Shown here: piece after piece, positions 28,046 to 36,039 of the stretch
Layout of the letters: each line of letters opens with the position of its first letter
Numbering within the stretch: the stretch's first letter is position 1
NCBI GenBank assembly: GCA_964539025.1
Contig: CAZIFA010000003.1
Location: 124,001 to 188,000, forward strand
Source: Micavibrio_A sp964539025
Lineage (GTDB): Bacteria > Pseudomonadota > Alphaproteobacteria > Micavibrionales > Micavibrionaceae
DNA length: 64,000 nucleotides
Direction: 5' to 3'
The notes under the pieces: model-generated
What the model was told of the DNA's origin: nothing
The model's database searches: none
What the model saw: only the letters and a program-made list of their open reading frames with translations
Program-made: the position numbers and the translations under genes

Positions 28046-28893
28046 CGGTTGTGGCGATCGGCAAAAATAGCTTTCTGGGACAGGCCGCGGCAAAGCATCC
28101 GAGCGCAAAGTCCTGGCGCTTTATCTCGCACGCCGATGCCCGCAATCCTAAATCTTATGAAGGGGCGACCTGCGTCGTGAATTTCGCGCTGCACAGCGAT
28201 GTCAAAAAGGGCATACTGACGCCAGAGACAGATCTGGACAGTGCCATCGCTACCCTGATTAAGGATACGAATATCCATTACGTCGTAATCAGCAGCCGTA
28301 CCGTATACGGCCCCTCCATTCACAACGGCCCGATCTTCGAAACAGATCCGCTTGCTCCCGTTTCCGGCTACGGCAAAGCCAAAAAACAGATCGAAGAGAA
28401 TGTTACAAATATGTTGGGAGCGGATCGCGTTACACTCCTTCGCCTGACCACCATTTTTGGATTTGAAACTGACGAACGCCGCCAGTCATTCTTTTCCATG
28501 GCCTTGTGCAAACTTTTGTCCGAAGGGCGTATCGAATATCACATGAACCCTAAAGTGCGCCGCGATTTCCTATCGGTTGATCGCTGCGCCGATGCGCTCG
28601 TGAAAATTTGCAACGCCCCAAAATCCGGTGCCTTTAATATCGGCTCCGGCATTGACCTAGAAACTGCCGATGTCGCCGCATGGCTGTTCGAAAGCTACGG
28701 TGCGGGCGAACTCGTCGTGGTGAACCAGGAATATAAGGATGTATTTTGGTTCGATATGACAAAAACACGAGAAGCTTTCGGCATCAACGTCATCACACGT
28801 GAAAATTTGAAACAGGATTGCCTGGCCTTGGGTACGGCCTTGCGCGCACTGGCGAACCAAGGGACAATGGAACCATGGAAAAACCGTCACTAA
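28042..28893 (+). CDS. NAD(P)-dependent sugar epimerase/reductase (extended SDR)
   Basis: A 283-residue extended SDR. The Rossmann motif is degenerate (A-I-G-K-N-S-F-L-G), but S-S-R-T-V-Y-G, the Y-G-K-A-K pair and F-N-I-G-S-G are clear. It looks like a distant relative of the reductase at 14757. It may make a second sugar of this repeat unit; the substrate is unknown. Its start overlaps the GT2 stop by four bases. Confidence 0.8.
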   Translation: MTVVAIGKNSFLGQAAAKHPSAKSWRFISHADARNPKSYEGATCVVNFALHSDVKKGILTPETDLDSAIATLIKDTNIHYVVISSRTVYGPSIHNGPIFETDPLAPVSGYGKAKKQIEENVTNMLGADRVTLLRLTTIFGFETDERRQSFFSMALCKLLSEGRIEYHMNPKVRRDFLSVDRCADALVKICNAPKSGAFNIGSGIDLETADVAAWLFESYGAGELVVVNQEYKDVFWFDMTKTREAFGINVITRENLKQDCLALGTALRALANQGTMEPWKNRH

Positions 28894-29837
28894 CCATCGT
28901 CACCGTCAATTATAAAACCGCCGATTTGGTCAATGATTGCGTACAATCGATCAAGGATTATACGCCTGTGGGCCTACCCGTCACCATCGCCGTTGTCGAC
29001 AACGGATCGAACGACGGCAGCCTTGAAAAAATTGCGAAGGCGCATCCCGATATAATTTTGATCGACGGCAAGGACAACCTTGGTTTTTCCAAGGGAAACA
29101 ATATCGTCCTGCGCGACGTCAAAACGAAATACGCGATGCTGTTCAACAATGATGCGCTCATGCTGCCCGGCACCCTGCAACACATGATCGATTTCATGGA
29201 ACAAACGCCAGATTGCGGTATGTGCGGCGCACGCGTTCTCAATCCCGACATGACAGATCAGGATTACCCCTGCGCCTTTCCAACCGTTCCAGAAATGTTT
29301 CGCCGTATTTTTTCCGGCCCGCAATTTCCAGCCAAAGACGTTCCGCGTGACAAACCCATCCCCATGGCCCGCATTCACGGTGCCTGCCTGATGACCCGCC
29401 GCGAAGTGCTCGAAACCGTCGGTGTGATGGACGAACAGTTTTATATGTATGAAGAAGACATGGACTGGTGCCTGCGCGTACGCAATGCGGGCTGGAAATT
29501 ATGGCTTCTTCCTGATGTCAGCATTATACATCTCGGCGGCCAGACGACCGGACGCCCGCCCAGCGGCCAGCGCGCGGCCAAAACCATCCGCCCCTTCAAT
29601 CCACGCATGGCGTATGAACTACGCAAGAGCCGTTATATCCTATATCGCAAGCATCGCAGCCTGCTTGACCTTATCGCCCTTAAAGTACTGACAGACTGTG
29701 CCCTTCTCGCTGGCAGCGCCGTAGCGCTTCTTTCGGCATACAAAAAAGACATTAGCGGCGAAAACGCCCGCAAAAAACTTAAAGCGTATCTCTCGATCAT
29801 GGCCATCAACCCGTTCTCCATGGAAGTGAATGCGTAA
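28875..29837 (+). CDS. Glycosyltransferase family 2 (rhamnosyltransferase-like)
   Basis: A 320-residue GT2 enzyme: I-V-T-V-N-Y-K-T start, V-V-D-N-G-S-N-D-G-S, F-N-N-D-A at the DxD position, and an E-E-D-M-D-W-C-L-R motif typical of WcaA/rhamnosyltransferase relatives. C-terminal hydrophobic segment at about residues 275-295 may attach it to the membrane. The ATG at 28875 overlaps the upstream gene by 19 bases and has an A-A-G-G-G-A site about 11 bases before it. Confidence 0.88.
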   Translation: MEKPSLTIVTVNYKTADLVNDCVQSIKDYTPVGLPVTIAVVDNGSNDGSLEKIAKAHPDIILIDGKDNLGFSKGNNIVLRDVKTKYAMLFNNDALMLPGTLQHMIDFMEQTPDCGMCGARVLNPDMTDQDYPCAFPTVPEMFRRIFSGPQFPAKDVPRDKPIPMARIHGACLMTRREVLETVGVMDEQFYMYEEDMDWCLRVRNAGWKLWLLPDVSIIHLGGQTTGRPPSGQRAAKTIRPFNPRMAYELRKSRYILYRKHRSLLDLIALKVLTDCALLAGSAVALLSAYKKDISGENARKKLKAYLSIMAINPFSMEVNA

Positions 29838-31292
29838 ATGCAAAGCCTTCGCCTGACATTACCGGCAGGCCTGCCTGAAACGATCCGCAATCTCGGCTTG
29901 CCAGGCATGGTGTTCGCCATAATCGTAGGATGTTTTGCCGCAGTCCTGGTTGTTGCAAGCCCTATGATAGGTATGGGCGCAGTGGCAGGGCTGATCGTCT
30001 ATGGCGTCGTCACCAAACGTGCGGAAATTCCTTTTACATTGCTGTGTTTAAGCTTTGCCATCCCGTACCAAAAGGCCGTGGGCGGCATTCCGCTCAATAT
30101 GTCGGACGGTGTGATCGTGCTCTGGGGACTGGCATGGCCTTTTCTTATGATGCGTAAGACCGATACGCCTTTTAAAATTCCATTCGTTGTCTGGGCCGCG
30201 TTGCCGCTTATTATCTGTGCCTCGCTCTCCTTGCTCGTTGCGGTTAACCCGGCGGGCGCCTTCAAACAAGTCTTACGTCTTTTAGAATGGTTTATCATCC
30301 TGCCTATCCTGATGACATCGCTGCGCGTCACAGAAAATTTCTGGAAATGGGTTTCGCTTCTCTTCTTACTCATTCCCTCCTTTTTTGCGCTGGACGGCAT
30401 CGTCGAGGTTTTGATGAACGGCAAATCCATTACCAGCATGATCGGCATTCCGCATCCAATCCCTTCGAAAGAACACAGCGCCATCAGGCATACATTCGAC
30501 ATTTCGGGCCGTGCCGGCAGCACGTTCGGTGGCGCGCAGGGTCTTGCCATGTATCTGACCATGATGATGAGCATTATCATGAGCTTTATCTACAGTCCCC
30601 AAAACAAGCTCTGGCGTAATCTGGCCATCATTTGCCTTGGGGTTTGTATGGCGGGTATGGTCGTGGCAAAATCGCGCGGCGGATTTTTGGGGTTCGGCGT
30701 TTCCGTTATGGTCATCACCCTTATCTCGCATCCAAAATTTGGATTTTCCATGATGGTCGCAGGCGGGCTTGCCGCAGCCGCAGGGCTGTTCTACGTCCTG
30801 ATTTTTTATGCATGGGATGGCACGCTTGTCGGACTTATTCCCGGGCGAAAAGAAGCCGTCATGGACCGTCTTATCATCTGGGACAGGTCGTTCAGTGTTT
30901 TTTTACAACACCCTCTTCTGGGCGTCGGCTTCGGCGGGTTCCACGATGAGGTCTATGCCACAGGCGGCATAGCACTGACCGTTCCACTAGGTTATGAATC
31001 CCTGCATTCGCACAACACCTATCTCGAAGTTTTATCAGGGACGGGCATATTGGGTTTTATCAGTTATATTACCTTCCTTGTTCTGTGCTTTTCCCGCCTG
31101 CTCAACGCCTGGCACAACCGCGTCGGCAAAGCTTCTGACTGTTTTATCCTCGGCGCACTCGGAGCGATGGGTGCATATATGATGTTTTGTATGGTTGACA
31201 TGCTGTTCTTACAAAATATGCATTTCATGCTTATCTCCATCATCATGCTCGGCATGTTATCCATTGAAGAAAAGAGGGAAAATCTTCCATGA
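29838..31292 (+). CDS. O-antigen ligase/Wzy-like polymerase
   Basis: A 484-residue membrane protein with about twelve helices and the Wzy_C features: the S-R-G-G-F-L-G-F segment, I-I-W-D-R-S-F, H-P-L-L-G-V-G-F-G-G-F and the H-S-H-N-T-Y-L-E motif in the large periplasmic loop. That motif is shared by polymerases and ligases; the operon context favours polymerisation of the rhamnose-containing unit. It starts on the base after the previous stop. Confidence 0.85.
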   Translation: MQSLRLTLPAGLPETIRNLGLPGMVFAIIVGCFAAVLVVASPMIGMGAVAGLIVYGVVTKRAEIPFTLLCLSFAIPYQKAVGGIPLNMSDGVIVLWGLAWPFLMMRKTDTPFKIPFVVWAALPLIICASLSLLVAVNPAGAFKQVLRLLEWFIILPILMTSLRVTENFWKWVSLLFLLIPSFFALDGIVEVLMNGKSITSMIGIPHPIPSKEHSAIRHTFDISGRAGSTFGGAQGLAMYLTMMMSIIMSFIYSPQNKLWRNLAIICLGVCMAGMVVAKSRGGFLGFGVSVMVITLISHPKFGFSMMVAGGLAAAAGLFYVLIFYAWDGTLVGLIPGRKEAVMDRLIIWDRSFSVFLQHPLLGVGFGGFHDEVYATGGIALTVPLGYESLHSHNTYLEVLSGTGILGFISYITFLVLCFSRLLNAWHNRVGKASDCFILGALGAMGAYMMFCMVDMLFLQNMHFMLISIIMLGMLSIEEKRENLP

Positions 31293-32473
31293 ATATCGTT
31301 TATCTTGCCGAAGTCATGGGAATAGGCGGTCTCCCCAATTATGTGCTTGATCTCGCCCGTTCGTACGAGGCTACCCATCCTGACACATCCATAATCATCG
31401 CGCATATGGGTGAAAAGGTCGGTGCTAATCTCGAATTCGGCAATCTGCGTGTCGAACGCGTGCGTACGGTGGAGGATATTGCGGCCCTTGAACCCGATAT
31501 AGTGCATGTGCATCTTTTAAGCGATATAAAAATTCTCGAAGGATTATTTACTTTAGGCGTGCCGCTTGTCCGTTTTTTCCACGACTACACCTCGACATGC
31601 CTGCGCCGCGGCAAGCGGCGCTGGCCCGGAGATCGTTGTCAAAGAGCGCTTAGCCTAAGTTGCGCAGGCTTTGGCTGTATGATCTCCCCGCCCCGCGAAG
31701 GCGGCAAATTACCCGTACTTTCCAACCTTTTGGATAAAATAAAAGAACGTAATCTTTATCGTCGGTTTGACGCCACGATCACAGGCAGCAATCATATGAG
31801 CGGGATGCTGCGCATAAACGGGTTTCCGCCAGAGCGGGTCCATATGATCCCCTATTTCACGCGTTATGCCCCTGACGCCTGTATCAAGCGCGACTTCGTG
31901 CCATTTCCACGCAAGATGAATTTTCTTTTCACAGGACAGGCGGTGAAAGGCAAGGGTTTAGAAATCCTTATCTCTGCGCTCGAAGGTCTTCAAGGAGATT
32001 GGCATCTGACCGTTTTTAGTGAGGGGCCGAGACTTGAATCCGCTAAGGAAATCGCAACCAGGATTGGTGTTTCGGACAAAATTTCTTTCCGCGGCTGGGT
32101 AAAGCCATCAGAACTTTACAAATCCTACAAGCAAGCCGATCTGTTTATCCTTCCTTCCATATGGGATGATCCGGGACCGCTCGTCGGGATCGAAGCAATG
32201 GCGCTCGGTACACCTGTCATAGGTTTCGATGTAGGTGGCGTTTCCGATTACGTGATCGAAGGAAAGACTGGCGTCCTTGTCCGCGATACGAATGTGAAGG
32301 GTTTGCACAAAGCGCTGCAGGACTGTCTCAACCATCCCGAAAAAATCAAACCGATGGGCACGGCCAGCCAGCATATGATCGCCACGGAACGCACACCCGC
32401 CATACATCTTGCCGGCGTGCACGAAATCTATACCAATATACTAAAAAATTGCCGAGGGAAGAAAGCCGCATGA
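31289..32473 (+). CDS. Glycosyltransferase family 4
   Basis: A 394-residue GT4 enzyme: G-I-G-G-L-P-N-Y in the acceptor loop, H-V-H-L-L-S strand, F-T-G-Q-A-V-K-G-K-G at the start of the donor lobe and the L-P-S-I-W-D-D-P-G-P-L-V-G-I-E-A segment carrying the donor-site Glu. A cysteine-containing insert lies around residues 108-132 (C-L-R-R, C-Q-R, S-C-A-G-F-G-C), seen in some GT4 subgroups. Overlaps both neighbours by four bases. Confidence 0.9.
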   Translation: MNIVYLAEVMGIGGLPNYVLDLARSYEATHPDTSIIIAHMGEKVGANLEFGNLRVERVRTVEDIAALEPDIVHVHLLSDIKILEGLFTLGVPLVRFFHDYTSTCLRRGKRRWPGDRCQRALSLSCAGFGCMISPPREGGKLPVLSNLLDKIKERNLYRRFDATITGSNHMSGMLRINGFPPERVHMIPYFTRYAPDACIKRDFVPFPRKMNFLFTGQAVKGKGLEILISALEGLQGDWHLTVFSEGPRLESAKEIATRIGVSDKISFRGWVKPSELYKSYKQADLFILPSIWDDPGPLVGIEAMALGTPVIGFDVGGVSDYVIEGKTGVLVRDTNVKGLHKALQDCLNHPEKIKPMGTASQHMIATERTPAIHLAGVHEIYTNILKNCRGKKAA

Positions 32474-33609
32474 CATCGATACTGAAAACCTATTTTGAAT
32501 ACGTCAAGGCACCGACCTTCCATCGCAGCGAACTGATGTCAATCCAATGGCTTCGCGGCTTCGCGGTTGTCATGGTTTTGATTTATCACGTCGAAGACCT
32601 TGCCCGCACAGTTCCGGACTTTGCCAATTTCCACAGTTTCTGGATGCGCTTTGGATATTCTGCTCCCGATCTTTTCTTCGTCATCAGCGGGTTTATCATG
32701 AGCTACGTTACGTTCGGCATGAAATTTGAACCCAAACGTTGGCTGATCAGTCGTTTCATCCGCATATATCCCGTCTATATATTCTTTACCGCCATCGCCT
32801 GCACAGTCTGGCTGATTGCGCCATCGATGACGATGGGGTCCGGAGAGCATACATGGGGAACGGTCTTAAAATCGTTCCTGATTTTCCCGCAGGACAGGCT
32901 GCCGCTTATCTTTGTCGGCTGGACGGTAGAACATGAAATTGTTTTTTATGCCCTTGTGTTTCTCGTCGCTTCGTTCGGCGGCGGCTTGCGCGGCCTGCTT
33001 TGGGTAACAGGTATTCTTTCTTTTCTCGGTGCGGCGCGCTGGCTCGTGAAAGACGATATCGCATGGATCAATTTTTGGGATTATCATTTTCTTTCGCTCT
33101 ACATGATCGAATTTTTCATGGGTGTTTTATGTTTCCGCTATCGTGAATCCCTGCAAAAATTGGGATTCCACACGCCTCTGATGGCTGCCATCGTCCTGTT
33201 CATTGCAGGTGGTCTTTTTGCGACTTCGGCACCGATCAATCAGGAAACGCTGCCCCGTGTGCTGTTGTTCGGATCATCCTTTTGTATGCTGATGCAGGCC
33301 GCGCTGAACTGGGAAGTTGCCCGCCGCGCCAAAGTCGGCGATGCCTACCCACCCAAAAAACGCCCCTTGCTCGTGCAGATTGGCGATGCATCATATTCGG
33401 TATATCTTCTCCACCCGTTCGTGCTTTCAGCAGGCGGAAAAATTCTGGCGATCATGGGACTATCTGGCATCGCGGCTCTTGTCGGCGTCGTGACATTCGG
33501 CTGCGCCACAATCATCTGCGGCCTGATTTTTTACACGCTTATAGAGAAACCCTTCTTGCAATCAATGAAGGGCGTGATGTCGGGTAAGAAAGATTCGAAG
33601 AAGGCCTGA
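32470..33609 (+). CDS. Acyltransferase 3 family membrane protein
   Basis: A 379-residue acyltransferase 3 protein with S-I-Q-W-L-R-G-F-A and the catalytic His in I-Y-H-V-E-D, about ten helices and the F-F-V-I-S-G-F-I-M motif. It is the third such enzyme in the window and the last gene of the rhamnose operon. The ATG at 32470 overlaps the GT4 stop (ATGA). Its stop lies one base from the convergent fabI stop. Confidence 0.88.
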   Translation: MTSILKTYFEYVKAPTFHRSELMSIQWLRGFAVVMVLIYHVEDLARTVPDFANFHSFWMRFGYSAPDLFFVISGFIMSYVTFGMKFEPKRWLISRFIRIYPVYIFFTAIACTVWLIAPSMTMGSGEHTWGTVLKSFLIFPQDRLPLIFVGWTVEHEIVFYALVFLVASFGGGLRGLLWVTGILSFLGAARWLVKDDIAWINFWDYHFLSLYMIEFFMGVLCFRYRESLQKLGFHTPLMAAIVLFIAGGLFATSAPINQETLPRVLLFGSSFCMLMQAALNWEVARRAKVGDAYPPKKRPLLVQIGDASYSVYLLHPFVLSAGGKILAIMGLSGIAALVGVVTFGCATIICGLIFYTLIEKPFLQSMKGVMSGKKDSKKA

Positions 33610-34365
33610 TTAGCCTTTGATGCTGAATCCGCCGTCGATATACAGAACCTGACCTGTCACGTGCTTGGCGCGTGGCGATGCAAGGAACGCGGCATATTCG
33701 CCAACCTGATCGATCGAAATATTGTCGTGTGTTGCGGATTCGTTGGCGGATCTGTTGATCAGATCGTCGAAACCCGGCAGGCCTGACGCTGCGCGCGTTC
33801 TAATCGGTCCCGGAGACAGCGCATTAACGCGGATTTTCTTTTCGCCCAGTTCCATCGCCAGATAACGCATGGTTGATTCCAGCGCGGCCTTTACCGGGCC
33901 CATCATGTTGTAGTTGGAAATAACTTTTTCCGAACCGTAATAGGTCAACGTCATGATAGAGCCGCCTTCTTTCATCAAAGGTTCGGCAGCCTTGGTCATG
34001 CGGATCAGGGAGTGACAGGAAATATCCATCGCCTGCATGAAGCCGTCTTTTGTACAATCGGTCACGCGGCCGAATAAATCATCTTTAGGGGCAAAGGCGA
34101 TTGAGTGAATGAGGAAATCCAGCTTTCCCCATTTTTTGCCTATCTCTTCGAACAGCGCGTCGAACTGATCTTGTTTCGTGACGTCGAGCGGCATAAAGAT
34201 CGACGTGTTAACGGCATCAGCCAGCGGCTGTACATGGGGCTTCGCCTTATCGTTCAGGTAAGTGAGCGCCAGCTCCGCGCCCGCGCCGTGCAGCGCCTTA
34301 GCGCAGCCCCATGCGATTGAGCTGTCATTTGCAACGCCGACGATAAGTCCTTTGGAGTTAGACAT
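33610..34365 (-). CDS. fabI: Enoyl-[acyl-carrier-protein] reductase (NADH) FabI
   Basis: A 251-residue FabI. It reduces enoyl-ACP in fatty-acid elongation. Visible signatures are the N-terminal G-L-I-V-G-V-A-N-D-S-S-I-A-W-G, the T-Y-Y-G-S-E-K segment and the Y-x6-K catalytic pair in N-Y-N-M-M-G-P-V-K, with the C-terminal N-I-S-I-D-Q-V-G. The gene is monocistronic by position and divergent from the PagP-like gene. Confidence 0.95.
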   Translation of the reverse strand: MSNSKGLIVGVANDSSIAWGCAKALHGAGAELALTYLNDKAKPHVQPLADAVNTSIFMPLDVTKQDQFDALFEEIGKKWGKLDFLIHSIAFAPKDDLFGRVTDCTKDGFMQAMDISCHSLIRMTKAAEPLMKEGGSIMTLTYYGSEKVISNYNMMGPVKAALESTMRYLAMELGEKKIRVNALSPGPIRTRAASGLPGFDDLINRSANESATHDNISIDQVGEYAAFLASPRAKHVTGQVLYIDGGFSIKG

Positions 34366-34569
34366 TATTTCCCCCTTAAATTAATGCGGGCACCCTAAAC
34401 GATTAACTTAATATGTCAAGAAATATCCGGTGAATTCTTAATATAGGATTTTATTCATGACGGTGACTAAAATGGCCCATGGTTTGCACGGCTCGACATT
34501 AAAATGACGGCAGGTTAGTCTTGAAAGATCGCCGAACGGCCCTCCGCCTCAACATAAACGGATTTCTTA

Positions 34570-35127
34570 ATGAGAAAACTATACCCGGCTGCGTTTCTCT
34601 ACGCCTTAGCCCTCTCCTGCCCCGCACATGCACAGAACGAAAGTATCGATAACCACCCAGGCTCCGGTTTTATCGAGGCAGTTACGCTCGAAGGCGGGCC
34701 TGTCTGGAGCAAGCATTTTCAGTCGAGCGACGCACATTTCCGCGAAAATCACGGGCTTGGCATCCTCAAGGTCGAAACAAGAGAGTACGGCAACTGGGGT
34801 CTTTATCTTCTGGCCCCCAACAGCACGGACCGCACGTCGGTCGGCGCGGGATATATAACCGATCCTTACGTGGTCCCGATAGGATCGACGCGGCTGGAAT
34901 TTACCGGCGCTCTTGGCCTTGTCACAGGTTATCAGGATTACCCCTTGCCCTTGCTTGCCGGGCAGGTGCGTTTTGTGGCGTATGAAAGCGGACCGTGGAG
35001 CGCCGGGATTGCCATGGCAGCATTGCCCTATATCATGGAAGACGAAGATAGAAATGGCCGCGAATCCACAGAAGCCGGCATCGTCGCAACCTCACCCTTT
35101 TTAAGCATCCGCTACCAATTTGAATAA
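34570..35127 (+). CDS. Small outer-membrane beta-barrel protein, PagP-like
   Basis: A 185-residue exported protein: signal peptide ending near residue 21 (A-H-A-Q), alternating hydrophobic strands and a terminal aromatic strand (R-Y-Q-F-E). The order of elements recalls PagP, the lipid A palmitoyltransferase: G-N-W-G-L-Y, G-A-G-Y and Y-P-L-P-L-L correspond in spacing to E. coli G-N-W-H-G-L-Y, I-A-G-Y and I-P-L-P-V-L-L. However the PagP catalytic Asp-Ser pair is not clearly present (N-S instead), so only a fold-level relation is claimed. It is followed by a hydrolase gene that overlaps it. Confidence 0.45.
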   Translation: MRKLYPAAFLYALALSCPAHAQNESIDNHPGSGFIEAVTLEGGPVWSKHFQSSDAHFRENHGLGILKVETREYGNWGLYLLAPNSTDRTSVGAGYITDPYVVPIGSTRLEFTGALGLVTGYQDYPLPLLAGQVRFVAYESGPWSAGIAMAALPYIMEDEDRNGRESTEAGIVATSPFLSIRYQFE

Positions 35128-35971
35128 GCCTATTTTATATCCTTGCGTTGTAACGCTTATCACATCCCTGCTCTGCGGGGGATGCGGCACCACAATCGGG
35201 GCAAGACAGGATACGGCGCAATCCATCGCTTCGGGCGCGCAGTTTATGAGACTGGATTTAAATACACCAGATTTTGTTTTCGGCAGCTGGCGCAAAATCA
35301 CGGCGCGAGGCGCCCCTATCAATGTCTACATCGAAGGCGACGGGCTTGCATGGCTCAGTCGTTCGGAGCCTTCCTTAAATCCCACACCAAAAAATCCTCT
35401 GGCGCTACATCTCGCATCGATCGATCCCGCACCGAACGTAATTTATATCGCCCGCCCCTGCCAGTATGTCAGCCCGGATATGACGGGCAATACGGCCTGT
35501 CGCGATTCAAGCTACTGGCGTGGCAAGCGCTTTGCCGCCGAAGTCATCAAATCCTATCAGGCGGCGCTGGATACCATCGCGGCGGAACAGCCCGGCGGAT
35601 TTAACCTGATCGGTTATTCCGGCGGCGCGAATATCGCAGGGCTTATCGTGCAAGGTAGGACGGATGTTTTGAGCCTGCGCACCGTCGCCGGGAATATCGA
35701 CAATGACTACTTCGTAAAATTTCATGGGGTAAGCGAGATGCCATACTCGCTCAACATGGCAGACAATGCATCGTCCTTGGCCGCCCTGCCGCAAGTGCAC
35801 TTTGTAGGCGCGAACGACACAACGGTGCCTATCGATATTTATAAAAGCTATGCTAGCCGCGCTCCAACATCATCCTGCATCCATTACAGGCTGGTAGATG
35901 GCGCATCGCACGAAGACGGTTGGACGGAACGGTGGCGCGATCTATTATCCTTGCCCGTAGACTGCCATTAA
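35120..35971 (+). CDS. Exported alpha/beta-hydrolase, probable lipoprotein
   Basis: A 283-residue alpha/beta-hydrolase. The triad can be read as Ser167 in G-Y-S-G-G, the Asp in G-A-N-D-T-T-V-P near residue 235 and the His in G-A-S-H-E-D near 263. The N-terminus is a hydrophobic export signal ending at L-L-C-G-G-C, compatible with a lipoprotein. The start is a TTG at 35120, overlapping the PagP-like gene by eight bases; it is chosen because it gives a normal-length signal peptide. No clear ribosome site, so coupling to the upstream gene is likely. Substrate unknown. Confidence 0.75.
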   Translation: MNKPILYPCVVTLITSLLCGGCGTTIGARQDTAQSIASGAQFMRLDLNTPDFVFGSWRKITARGAPINVYIEGDGLAWLSRSEPSLNPTPKNPLALHLASIDPAPNVIYIARPCQYVSPDMTGNTACRDSSYWRGKRFAAEVIKSYQAALDTIAAEQPGGFNLIGYSGGANIAGLIVQGRTDVLSLRTVAGNIDNDYFVKFHGVSEMPYSLNMADNASSLAALPQVHFVGANDTTVPIDIYKSYASRAPTSSCIHYRLVDGASHEDGWTERWRDLLSLPVDCH

Positions 35972-35990
35972 AAAAATGCCCGATGTAAAA

Positions 35991-36015
35991 AAGCCCCGCA
36001 AGATGCGGGGCTTTT
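35991..36015. terminator. Bidirectional intrinsic terminator
   Basis: A nine-base stem (AAGCCCCGC / GCGGGGCTT) with a five-base loop is flanked by A-runs on the left and T-runs on the right, so it can stop transcription from both sides. It sits between the convergent hydrolase gene and the autotransporter gene. Confidence 0.9.
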
Positions 36016-36039
36016 CGTATTCTTTGTAAGACGCAAGTC

